From Anolis sagrei (lineage: Eukaryota; Chordata; Lepidosauria; Squamata; Anolidae), in assembly GCF_037176765.1 (NCBI RefSeq), contig NC_090024.1, forward strand, positions 248,945,953-249,009,952: 64,000 bases of DNA. Direction: 5' to 3'. This document shows positions 41,690 through 52,800 of the stretch, one piece after another (the stretch's first letter is position 1; every line of letters begins with the position of its first letter). The notes under the pieces were generated by a model. It was not told the DNA's origin. It was given only the letters and a program-made list of their open reading frames with translations, and did not search any database. The translations under genes and the position numbers were made by a program.

Positions 41690-42600
41690 GGCTCCTCAAG
41701 TGACGGTGGCGGGGCATTTACAGAGGTGCCTCTGCGCCCCTGGCAAAAAAAGAGTTCTGCGACCGCTTACTTTGCGTAATGGAAGAACTGCCCCTGCCTA
41801 CAGCCTTGGTGTGAGTTGTTGTCTTGAGCAAGGTGGAAACTACCCTGAGTTGCAACACCAGATGAGTTTCCTTTGGGGGTCTTTCCAGCCTCTCCTTCCC
41901 TTCTTGAACCCGGGAGCACTGAGCCGGGCCCAGCCTTTCAGTGAGGACACTTCCCCTTCGTCAGCAATGCTTCTGCTTCCTCTCTGCGCTTGGATGCCAC
42001 ATACAGGGCATCACATAATCCATCAATGAAGATGCTTATCTATAACTGTATCAGCCAATCCATTAAAAAGCAACTTGCAGGTGCCACCGCTCGCTCGATC
42101 GTTTATTGCAACCCACAGCCTGTCAATCTCCTGCCTCCATTTCACAATTCACAGTCACAAGGTGACACACTCTATCCCAGGTATGGGCAAACTCAGCTGA
42201 AGCAGCGGAGGGGGAAAAGCAAAGGGTCCGAGGCTGTGAGGAAGGGTGGGAGTTGCAGTCCAGAACACCCAGAGGGAGGGAGAGAGGGAGGGCCAGAGTT
42301 TGACCACACCTGGTGTGAATGTGCCCTGATTCTGAAGAAAGAGGTACAGAGAATTTGCCTCTGAGAAGGTCACCAAAGCAAAACGGGGTTTACAAGCCAG
42401 TATTTTGCATTGTCCCAAGCTTCCCCTAAAAGGATGGGATGTGTTCCTACATTTAGCCACTGGCAACATTGGGCAAACTTTAAAGAGCTCAACCACAAAA
42501 GAGCAACACCTCTTTGGACCTGTTATTCAGGGAGGAAACATGGCACGGGGAAAATCCTGATGGAAATCGAGAGCTTGTTTTGCTGCAAATGAGGAACGGG
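41690..42600. other. Unassigned, with a degenerate foldback
   Basis: No gene seen. 42180-42312 carries a worn foldback MITE (CAGGTATGGGCAAAC ... GACCACACCTG). Confidence 0.4.
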
Positions 42601-42611
42601 TGCGGATTCCA

Positions 42612-42892
42612 TGTTTTTTTTTTGTTGTCATGTCAGGAGCAACTGGAGAAACTACAAGTCGCTTCTGGTGTGAGAGAATTGGCCATCTGCAAGGACGTTG
42701 CCCAGGGGATGCCCGGATGTTTTGATGTTTTATCATCCTTCTAGGAGGCTTCTCTCATGTCCCCGCATGGGGAGCTGGAGCTGATAAAGGGAGCTCATCT
42801 GCACTCTCCCCGGATTCGAACCTGCGACCTGTCAGTCTTCAGTCCTGCCGGCGCAGGGGTTTAACCCACTGGACCACCAGGGATTCCATGGT
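42612..42892 (-). repeat. tRNA-derived SINE, second family
   Basis: In reverse it begins CCCTGGTGGTCCAGTGGGTT, has a B box CAGGTTCGAATCC, and ends CTCCTGACATGACAACAAAA with a poly(A). This CTCCTGACA-type end is common in Anolis-type lizards by recollection. Confidence 0.75.
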
Positions 42893-43059
42893 GACTCAAG
42901 AGGATCTGGCCAGAGAGTCCTAGCAGCATAGGATGCTGGAACTGGAGAGACCCCCCAAAGGTCCTTCAGCCCAACCTCATCCTACCAGGATTCAAGCTCT
43001 CCCAACAGATGGCCTGTGGCGGAATGAAAATCACGGGTAGCTCATGCTTTTTCCCAGTC

Positions 43060-43197
43060 CTCACACTGGGGCTGGATGGCCATCTGTCAGGGGTGATTTG
43101 AATGCAATATTCCTGCTTCTTGGCAGAATGGGGTTGGACTGGATGATGGCCCAGGAGGTCTCCTCCAACTCTTTGATTCTATGATTCTATGATTCTT
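43060..43197 (+). repeat. CR1 LINE tail
   Basis: CR1 3' end with (ATTCTATG)n. An older minus CR1 piece is at 42925-43015. Confidence 0.85.
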
Positions 43198-43204
43198 GCC
43201 TGAG

Positions 43205-43510
43205 AAAAAATATGCCACACAGATGATCAATAAAGAACAGAAAATTTACTCTTTAAAATGCAGAGCAACAGATATACAGTCGTGTGAACGGTTGCATTGA
43301 CTCACACAATGTCCTTTGAGAGAGATTCAAGTGGTCTTCTGGTGTCCGTGCTGGAAGACCTCCTTCCGGCAGCCCAGGAGCAAAATCGCCCTGAGCTCCT
43401 GCCTAAATATGTAACTGTTGCCAAACTCCCAGGCTCAGCTAGTCTGTTGGGCGCAGACCAACCAATCAGCTTCATACTTTGCATTTTCAGTTAACCCACT
43501 CACCAACTGA
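43205..43510 (-). repeat. Possible LTR-type relic
   Basis: A run with minus-strand TAAATTTTCTG and plus-strand AATAAAGAACAG text resembling other terminal repeats here. No coding domain seen. Low certainty. Confidence 0.25.
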
Positions 43511-43636
43511 TTTTTACATGTTATAACGTGGTCAGTCATCCATCCTATGCTTAAAAAACTTTAGGAGAAAGAAGGAGACTCCACTGGACTCCCCGGCAGC
43601 AGTGGATTTCTGGTCATCCGGGGGTTGATCCCAATA

Positions 43637-44163
43637 TGAGGGCGGATCAAAAAGTTTTGCCTCCTGAGTCATAAAAACGTTATGAATGTATCTATCACAG
43701 CAGAAATTGCTCCAGATGCTAGCCTGAACTCTCCTCTACGCAAAAGTACTGTTCAACACCGTCACCATCCACCTGTACACATTCGCACCACCATTTAATC
43801 AAAACCATTTTGGAAAAAATTGGGGTTTTGCTTCGTGACCCATGATTTCAAATCTTTTTTACCACCATTCAAGTCATTGAATCTGAAACCACGTTGGTTG
43901 CCTTTCAGGGGTCCAAACAGGTCAGAGTCAAAAGGGGCCAAATCACCAACTTTCTTCAAGCGAGGATGGATTCAGTGAGCAACCTTCTTTGGATTCAATG
44001 ACGTCTCTTTTTTTTTTGAACTTCAGATTCATGGTTCTAATCAATTAGTTGGAAAAAGGAAAGACTATACCAGTTGAGTAAGGTGACCTCTCTCAAATCG
44101 TGCACAGATGGGAAAGAAAGTAACGTTAGAGCGATAGAGGCATGACTTTTTGACCCACCCTCC
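43637..44163 (-). mobile_element. Mariner-type DNA transposon remnant
   Basis: Imperfect inverted ends (TGAGGGCGGATCAAAAAGTT facing GACTTTTTGACCCACCCTCC) sit between TA dinucleotides at 43635-43636 and 44164-44165. The minus strand still reads like the mariner transposase C-terminus (PLKGNQRGFRFNDLNG, then NPNFFQNGF), but with stops and deletions. At 527 bases it has lost most of the roughly 1.3-kb parent. Confidence 0.82.
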
Positions 44164-44165
44164 TA

Positions 44166-44760
44166 TTTCATGGAATCCGAGAGTTGGAAGAGACCCCCAA
44201 AGGTGATCCAGTCTGACCCTTGGGGTTCATTGCAGTCTAGGAACCCAAAATGCATCCACCTGATTTTGGCTGCATCACGCAGGTGAGGTGTTTAATAATT
44301 CCGGCATTTCTGTAGGAAGGAAAATTGGAGCCGACTCGCTCAGCCTGGAGAACCAGTGCGGTTGCATCACTGAGCCACGCAGAGCGAGAATGCCCACACG
44401 TTGGTTGCGGGAAGGAGGAAGGAACTCATTGGCACAGGATGTGGCCAAGCCAGGAATGGGCACGATGGAACGGGCGCCAGGTGCGACTGACTAGGAAGCC
44501 TCGTGGAGCAGGTGGGTGGTGGGGTCTGGAGGTCTTTCAGCAGAGGCCTTGCTTGGACAGCGGAGGAGACCTTCCCGGGCAGAGGGCTCGGATGGGTGAC
44601 CCTTGGGGTCCCTTCCAAATCTGTGACTCCTTGACCCCCTAGTAGTCTTGGCAAGGGGAGGGGGCTCTTCTGGGTCAGCAAAGCAACCCACGGAACTCTC
44701 AAGCTGGGTTCCCACCTGGGGCTGCAGAGGAGGAGGATGACGACAACAACAGTAATAGTC
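44166..44760. other. Unassigned, with old CR1 text
   Basis: 44166-44300 resembles a very old CR1 minus tail; the rest is unassigned. No gene seen. Confidence 0.35.
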
Positions 44761-44894
44761 ATGGTAATAATAATGATGACGCATTTAATTTCTTACTTGC
44801 CTCTCTCCATGGCTCGAGCAGGTTACAACGCAATTGAAACACCACAGACTACAACACAAAACCATTTAAAGCACATACATGAACACATACAGAC

Positions 44895-45002
44895 CAGGCA
44901 TGGTCCCACTTCGGTCCTCCCTCCAGGTGTCTTGGACTCCAACTCCCACCATTCCCAACAGCCAAAACACCTGGAGGGAGGGCCAAAGTGGGACCATGCC
45001 TG
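44895..45002. repeat. Foldback MITE
   Basis: CAGGCATGGTCCCACTTCGG faces GTGGGACCATGCCTG; a hairpin over the whole 108 bases. Confidence 0.8.
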
Positions 45003-45249
45003 GTGTAGACATAGGGTTAAAACATTCTCCAGAGGCACCAGGAGAAAGCAAAATGGGCTTCCTTTGTGGTGGGTTTCATCCCTGGACTGCACAAGTCTCC
45101 AGTCCTCAATGAGGAGCTATAGATACAGATATAGGATTCGAGTGAGGGATTCCTCTCCCCACATTCCTAAGCATGGTTCTCCCAGAAGAGGCCTTTGTCT
45201 TCTTCTTGCTGGCCACTATCTCCTCCCTCATTTGAAGAAGTAACAATAG

Positions 45250-45385
45250 AATCTCACAAACTCTGAGGATGCTTGCCATAAATGCGGGTGAAATGTCAGG
45301 AGAGAGTGCTTCTAGAACATGGCTATATAGCCCAAAAAACCTACAACAACTCAGTGATTCCAGCCATGAAAACCTTCAACAATAC
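45250..45385 (+). mobile_element. Penelope terminal-repeat fragment
   Basis: CTCTGAGGATGCTTGCCATA to AATACATTTAAC, the plus-oriented Penelope 3' end. Confidence 0.7.
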
Positions 45386-45679
45386 ATTTAACAATAGAAT
45401 CTCTGTGAGGGATGAGGTAACTTCCCCTTCAAAGACGTTTTTATTGCCCTGGGTTTTGGCCATGGGGTCTTCCTCTATTGTTGACTCTCTCTCTCTTTCT
45501 CTGCCTTTGTCTTCCTTCCAGCGAGGACGCATTTTGCCTTTCTCCAGGCAAAATGTAGCTGCATGGATACTTTTGTGATTTTATCCTTTCACCTTCTTTC
45601 AAAGATGAGCTTAGCCAACTAGTGAGCTCCAAGACCATTTTCTATCTAGAATGGATTTCCTTTCTTGAATAAATAAATA

Positions 45680-46345
45680 AATTTTGGCCTGCATCAATAG
45701 GAGAATAGCGTCTAGATCCAGGGAAGTCATGCTCCCCATGCTCTATTCTCCCTTGGTTGGGCCACATTATCTGGAATATTGTGTCCAGTTCTGGGCACCA
45801 CAATTGAAGGGAGAGGTTGACTCTAAGATGGAACGTGTCCAGAGGAGGGCGACTCAAATGATCAAGGGTCTGGAGAACAAGCCCTATGAGGAGCGGCTTA
45901 AGGAGCTGGGCATGTTTAGCCTGGAGAAGAGAAGGCTGAGAGGAGACATGATGAGAGCCATGTATAAATGTGTGAGTGTCCAGAGGAGGGCGACTCAAAT
46001 GATCAAGGGTCTGGAGAACAAGCCCTATGAGGAGTGGCTTAAGGAGCTGGGCATGTTTAGCCTGGAGAAGAGAAGGCTGAGAGGAGACATGATGAGAGCC
46101 ATGTATAAATGTGTGAGTGTCCTGAACACGAGGAAGAACTTCTTGACCATGAGAGCCGTTCAGCAGTGGAACTCTCTGCCTCGGAGTGTGGTGGAGGCTC
46201 CTTCTTTGGAAACTTTGAAACAGAGGCTGGATGGCCATCTGTCAGGGATGCTTTGAATGCAATATTCCTGCTTCTTTGCAGAATTGGGTTGGACTGGATG
46301 ATGGCCCAAGTGGGTCTCTTCCAACTCTTTGATTCTGTGATTCTA
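45680..46345 (+). repeat. CR1 with an internal tandem duplication
   Basis: CR1 3' part in which a block from GTCCAGAGGAGGGCGACTCA to TGTGTGAGT (about 141 bases) is repeated in tandem, starting near 45836 and 45977. The reading frame stays open across the duplication. An older minus piece follows to about 46480. Confidence 0.88.
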
Positions 46346-46791
46346 TGAAATATTTTGAACCTAAAGTTCTGCCTCTGCATTCCTGGCCCATCTTGTTCAA
46401 TGGAAGGTAATCCTGACCCAGCACACGTAAGTTTCTGCTGGTTATGAAGTGCATTTGTGGTGGCATCACCCCACAGGAGGGTTATTTGTTGATTCCCAAG
46501 AGGTCTGATTCCCAACACTTTGAGGCCGAGTGGGCTTCCTATGGGTCCTGCTCCTCCACCTCTCTGGATCTTGGCTGAAGGCTGCTCCTGCACTTTGCTT
46601 CTCTCTCTCCTTTCCTCGTTGGGGATGCCACCTGTGCAGGTGTCCCTTCTCCTCCAGGTGTGGGACGTCCTCCTTCCCTCCTTCCTTCCTTCCCTCCCAG
46701 GTGGCTCCTCCCAGGGACGCCTTCTCCCTGCTTGCCTCCATCCTGGCTGGCATTTGGGGCTCAGGCTCTGCTCTGCAAGGACAGCCCTGCC

Positions 46792-46867
46792 ATGACCCCC
46801 CACCAGCTGTGGCTCCTCCTGGGGGCCCTTCTCCTCTGCAAGGCGCTCCTGGCTGCGCCCCACACAC
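46792..46867 (+). CDS. Acidic gene 2, exon 1 (signal peptide)
   Basis: 25 codons plus one base, donor C|GTGAGTAGC, the same as in gene 1. Shares the LLAAPH cleavage region. No TATA box seen upstream. Confidence 0.82.
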
Positions 46868-49800
46868 GTGAGTAGCCATCCCCAGAATACATCTTACAGA
46901 GGTAAAGATAAAGGTTTCCCCCTGACATTAACTCTGGGGGTTGGTCCTCGCCTCCATTTCTAAGCTGAAGAGCAGGTGTTGTCAGTAGACACCGCCTAGG
47001 TCATGTGGCCAGCATGACTGCATGGAGCGCCATCGTTACTTAGCGGTGTGTATTACTCAGCCAGCTGTAAACAAGGGTCTGACTCCATGGAAGTTTCCTG
47101 TGCTTTCTACGATAAGAATCCCACCGGTCTTCCCTGTCCTTTTGAAGGCCACCAAGTCCAGGATTCTCACGTGTCGTAGTGGACAAAAAGGTGCTTTGGA
47201 GGCGATTGTCCTGCTTCTTGGCAGAATAGGGTTGGACTGGATGGTGGCCCACCAGGTCTCTTCCAACTCTTCTAGGAATCTACATATTCAGAAGACATGT
47301 GTGTCTGTGTACCTTCAAGTTGTCTGTTGACTTATGGTGGACCCATGCATGCCGGGGGGGGGGGGGGGTTAAGAGTTCAACCCCCCCCCCCCGAAATTTT
47401 TCAGGTTAAAAAAAAACCTGGTTTACTCATGAATTTTAACTGGTTAACCCAATCCCCATGCTGCTAAGTCTATGAGATGCAAAAAATCAAGAGTCCCTCC
47501 AGAACTGCAAGCTTTATCTCAAGCAAATATTGGCAATTTATTCACACTGTCATGACTTGCAGCAATAGCCAATGTAGCGAAGCAACCAAATTGGTGGGGG
47601 GGGGGGGGTTTGAATGCTCTCATTAAGGAGGCCAGATTTGGTGGAGGTGGTTGACAGGGGCGGAGATGCAGGCTATTCAAGGCTGCTCTGACCCCTGATG
47701 TGCTCTGCTTCAGCGTGACCTAACCCCCCCCCCAAATTTTCAACACCCCCTGAAATTTTCAACCCTGCCCGAAATTTTCAACTTTCCAAAATTTTCAACT
47801 CTCCCCGAAATTTTCAACCCTCCCCAAAATTTCCAACCCTTCCCGAAATTTTCAACCCTCCCTGAAATTATCAAAACTCCCCTGAAATTTTCAACCCCCC
47901 CTTGAAATTTTCAACCCTCCCCGAAATTTCCAACCCTCCCTGAAATTTTCAACCCTTCCCGAAATTTTCAACCCTCCCCGAAATTTTCAAAACTCCCCCG
48001 AAATTTTCAACTCTCCCTGAAATTTCCAACCCTCCCCGAAATTTCCAACCCTCCCCGAAATTTTCAACTCTCTCCAAAATTTTCAACCCTCCCTGAAATT
48101 TTCAACCTTTCCTGAAATTTCCAACACTCCCCAAAATTTTCAACCCTCCCCAAAATTTTCAACTTTCTCCAAAATTTTCAACTCTCCCTGAAATTTTCAA
48201 CCCTCCCCGAAATTTCCAACCCTCCCCGAAAATTCCAACTCTCCCCAAAATTTTCAACTCTCCCTGAAATTTCCAACCCTCCCCGAGATTTCCAACCCTC
48301 CCTGAAATTTTCAACTCTCCCTGAAATTTCCAACCCTCCCCGAAATTTTCAACTCCCTGAAATTTTCAACTCTCCCCAAAATTTCCAACCCTCCCCGAAA
48401 TTTTCAACTCTCCCTGAAATTTTCAACCTTCCCCGAAATTTCCAACCCTCCCCGAAATTTCCAACTCTCCCTGAAATTTCCAACCCTCCCCGAAATTTCC
48501 TTCTGGCTACGGCCCTGCATGCATGCATTCCATAGGGTTTGCATAGGCAAGGGATACTCGGGGGCCGTTTTGCCAATGCCTTCCTGTAAATATTTAATTA
48601 CAAATAAAGCTCTTAGCATGCACTGTATGAAACAGTGAGCATTTAACAGAAAAGCGGGGTTCTCAGTGAATCACTTTTGCACAATTTCAAACCTTTAATG
48701 TTTTACTGCTTGTTTATTGCCACCTGGTGACTAAAATGGAAATAGTTTTTTTATATTGGTTTTTTTTTTTGGTCTGTTTTAAAATTAGCACTGGATTTCC
48801 ATTTTTCCCACACTGGTCTATTCTGCAGAAGCCACAAATTACAATTCCATACGTTGGGCATTATATCCGATTCGGCTATATAGGCTAGACGCAGAACAAT
48901 GGCTTCAAACTCCAAGAGAGGAGATTCCATCTGAACATGAGGAAGAACTTCCTGACTGTGAGAGCCGTTCAGCAGTCGAACTCTCTGCCCCAGAGGGAGT
49001 GTGGTGGAGGCTCTTTTTTTTTTGGAAGCTTTGAAACAGAGGCGGGATGGCCATCTGTCCGGGGTGCTTTGAATGCGATTTTCCTGCCTCTTGTCAGAAT
49101 GGGGTTGGACTGGATGGCCCTCGAGGTCTCTTCCAACTCGAGGATTCTAGGCCAAAGATGAGCGCCCGTGGGCTACGGCTGTTCTCAGTCCTAGTCAGCA
49201 GAGCCCAGGTTGAGGGGAGTCATCATCGTCCCTCTGCATCCTACTGTGGTTCGGGCTCACCTGGAATGAGGCAGTTTCCAGTTCTGGCCCCTCATTTTAG
49301 GAAACACAGAGACAAGTTGGAGCCGGTTCAGAGAAGAGCAGAGAGAATAAAAGAAGTGAATGAGTCTAACATCTCTTAACATCTCAAGGGGGGCACAGTG
49401 CAGTAAACACACCCCTCATCCTGTATTGGGCAGCATGGGGTTGGGCTGGATGCCCTCTGGGGACCCCTCCCAAGGGTGGCTCTTGCTGGCCTTGGCTCCA
49501 GCTGCTGCCCCCGTGCCTGCTGCCGATGAGGACTATTTGCTCCTTGTCTCTTCTTCCTCCTGCTCTTCAAAGGGATGAGACTCTGCTGACGGGGAGGTCA
49601 GACTGGGTGCAGGTGCCTTGCCAGGTGATTTGCATGGCTGCTCAGCAGAAGGGACAGCCTGGGCCTTTCCTGCCAGGCAGAGCTCCCACTCCATCCCCGG
49701 CCTTGGGCAACCAAGAAGGAATGCAATGAGAGGATGGGGAAAAGGTTTGAAGGGTGGGGGTGGCCAAAGCATCAATGGCGACAGGGACACCTGGCCCAAC

Positions 49801-52800
49801 CCCCGTCTGCCTTGCAAGAATGCACGACTCATGCTCTTCAGGAAGATGCCAGGAGGGAGCCCCCACCCTCCCATGGAAGACTCCTGCAGCAGGGCTGCTT
49901 CCTCAGGTTTGGGGGGAATCCCCTTCCTTGCCGTGTCCTGGCATTGGGCCACCACAAGCAAGAGTCGTTGCAATCCTTCTCGAGGTGCCTTCTTCTGCTG
50001 CAAGAGAGCTGAGCCACCGGGATCCGCCACCAGCCATCGTCATCATCATCATCATCATCATGGCTAAGCCTTCCTGGGGCGTTTTGGCCACCTCCATCCA
50101 GCGTGACTCAGCCCGCCTCTCCTTGCTCTTGGCTTGAACCCACTTCCCTGCAGGAATGATCCCAGTTGCTGCGTCACTGAAAGCAAGTCCCTCTCTGCAT
50201 GATCCCTCTGGGAGAAGAGCGGCTTCCTCTCACGGGCAGGGCATAGGCCCTCTCTCCATTCTTGGGTCTCCAGATCTTTCCAAATGGGTTCTGCTCTTCT
50301 CTTCCTTCACCAAGACTCCTCCCAATGTTCTGGCTGTTTCTGGAATCATGGAAGGGAAGCCCAGGACCATCTAGTCCAAGACCTCTCCAGGAAAGAGGAC
50401 TCAATGCAAGCCTTCCTGACTGAGAGCCATCCAAACCTTTTTCCAAAGTCCAGAGAAGTAGGTTGTCTACATTCATCTAGTTGGAAGGGACCCCCAAAGA
50501 CATCCGGCTCAACCCCTCTTCTGCCAGACAGGAAGACACAATTCAAACCTTCCTGACAGGTGACCATCCAGCCACTGCCTAAAAACCTCCAGAGATGAAA
50601 GAGACTTCACCGGATTCCAAGGCAGCAGCATGTTCCACTGCTGAACGGCTCTTCCTGTCAGGAGGTTCTTCCTAAAGTTTAGGTGGAATCTCTTTTCCCG
50701 TCATTTGAATGTATGTCTCAACTGTGTCTCTGGAGCAGAAGAAAACAAGCGTAGCCCTCTCCTCAATGGGACATCCTTTGCAACATTGAAAGCCCCCTTC
50801 TCTCCGCCTTCTCTTTTCCAAGCCAGACACCCCCAGCTCCTTAAGCCTCTCCTCAGAGGGATCCAGAGTTTCCAGACCATTGACCCTTTTGGGGGCCCTG
50901 ACAGGAGACAGGATGAGGGCCAGGGATCAATATGTGAGGGGAGTATGTCCTAGGGAGGAGGGAGGGGGCTTCCTTTCTGCTGCCCTGGAGGGAGACTTGG
51001 ATGCAATGGAACAAGGGCTTCAAAAGGCAGGAAAGGAAGGAGATTCCTCCTGAACATGAGGAAGAACTTCCTGATTGGGAGAGAGGGCTGTCTGGCAGTG
51101 GAACTCTCTCTCTCTCTCTGCCTCCGGAGGCATCTTCTTTGGAGGCTCTTTAAGCAGAGGCTGGATGGCCATCTGTCAGGGAGGCTTTGAAGGTGATTTT
51201 CCTGCTTCCTGGCAGAATGGGGTTGACTGGATGGCCCACCAGGTCTCTTCCAACTCTTGGATTCTAGGACTATTATCCTTCTTGGATTGATTTGCTGAAA
51301 ACTAGACACAGGGTTATTATTCCAGGAGAGGAGGTTTGGCAAAAGCAGAATAGATTGGGACCATATTTATTTAAAATAAATATTTAAGATCTTTTGCTGT
51401 GCATTTAGCTATGAAACAGGTTCGAGCTTCTTAAATTTCATTTACAGTACTTTTTTTGGACTTCTGGTACTCCCCTTGATCTAGACACGAGACAGCTATT
51501 GGTGTCGTTTAGCATTGCATTGCATTGCATTAGACTGAGAAATCAGTTAAGGACAGCCAGGCAAAGGTGGTCCAGGCAGGGAGTGCATGTCTGTGGAGCA
51601 AAGCCAATGTGTGAGAGAGATTCTGGTGTGTAAAGAATCACAGACTCATAAAGTTGGGAGAGACCCCGAGGGTCCTATGGAGGCTGCCTAGGCTTGCATT
51701 ACATTGCATTGGACTGAGAAGTCAGTGAAGGACAGCAAGATAGAGGTGGTCCAGGCAGGGAGTGCATGTCTGTGGAGCAAAGCCAATGTGTGAGAGATTC
51801 CGGTGTGTAAAGAATCGCAGACTCATAAAGTTGGAGAGAGACCCCAAGAGTCCTACAGAGGCTGCCTAGAATGACATTGCATTGCATTAGACTGAGAAGT
51901 CAGTGAAGGACAGCAAGATAGAGGTGGTCCAGGCATGTGCATGTCTGTGGAGCAAAGCCAATGTGTGAGAGAGATTCCGGTGTGTATCTCAGCATAACTA
52001 CAGAACCACAGATTCATAAAGTAGGAAGAGGCCCCAAGGGTCCTACGGAGGCAGCCTAGGCTTGCATTAGCCTTTTTAGCTGCTGCATCTCCCTCGTGGC
52101 TCATGTTCAGCTCACAGCCGACCAAGGCTCCTGGACCTCTTTTGCATGCGCTGCCTTTAAGCCCTTGGGTCTTGGGGCCTTTCCTTGGATGCTGCCCCAT
52201 CGTGGCGTGAGAAGCAGAGGAGGCTTCTCTCTCAGTCTGCGTGAGAATCCGGCCCTGAACTGTAGAAAGAGCCGAAGCCCAGTTGCTTGAAGGAAGTCTC
52301 CCAAGGGTGCTTGGCTTTCTCCCTGGGGTGCACTTTGAGGTCCCTTGACCAGCCATGGCTCAACGCTGTGGAATCCTGAGATGTGGAGTTTGGTGGGGCA
52401 CCGGCCCTCTTGGGCAGGGGGGGGGGGGCTCTAGAGAACAGCTCCCAGCATTCCAGAGCATTGAGCTGTGGCAGTTGACAAGGTGCCAAACGGCATCATT
52501 TTGGCAGTGTGAAGGCACTTGAGTCCTCTCCCGTCATGGCTTGGGCCGGCCAGGCACATCCCATGCGCTCCTATGAATCCTTGACTGTTCTCCACCAATT
52601 ATTTACAGGTGATAGTTCCCGGTACTAATTAGTGCTTCACAGGATGCCCTTTCTTTTCAATGGTCGTATAAAAATAATGAGAGACGCACCTGACAATGAA
52701 TTCTCAGGCGTTGCAGAACTTCTGAAGGAGGCGCTTCCAGTCTTCACAGGCTTGGTTACAGAATGCAAAGAAGCTCATCAAGGAGTCCCTTGCATTCACT

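Noticed and set aside
47722-48500. Regular spaced repeats resembling a CRISPR-like array
   Set aside because: Unit and 'spacer' are not distinguishable; it is a degenerate head-to-tail minisatellite inside a hAT element in a vertebrate genome.
49618-50067. Cys-containing plus-strand frame suspected to be a WAP or Kunitz exon
   Set aside because: Cysteine spacing does not fit either domain, and no phase-1 splice pair brackets it.
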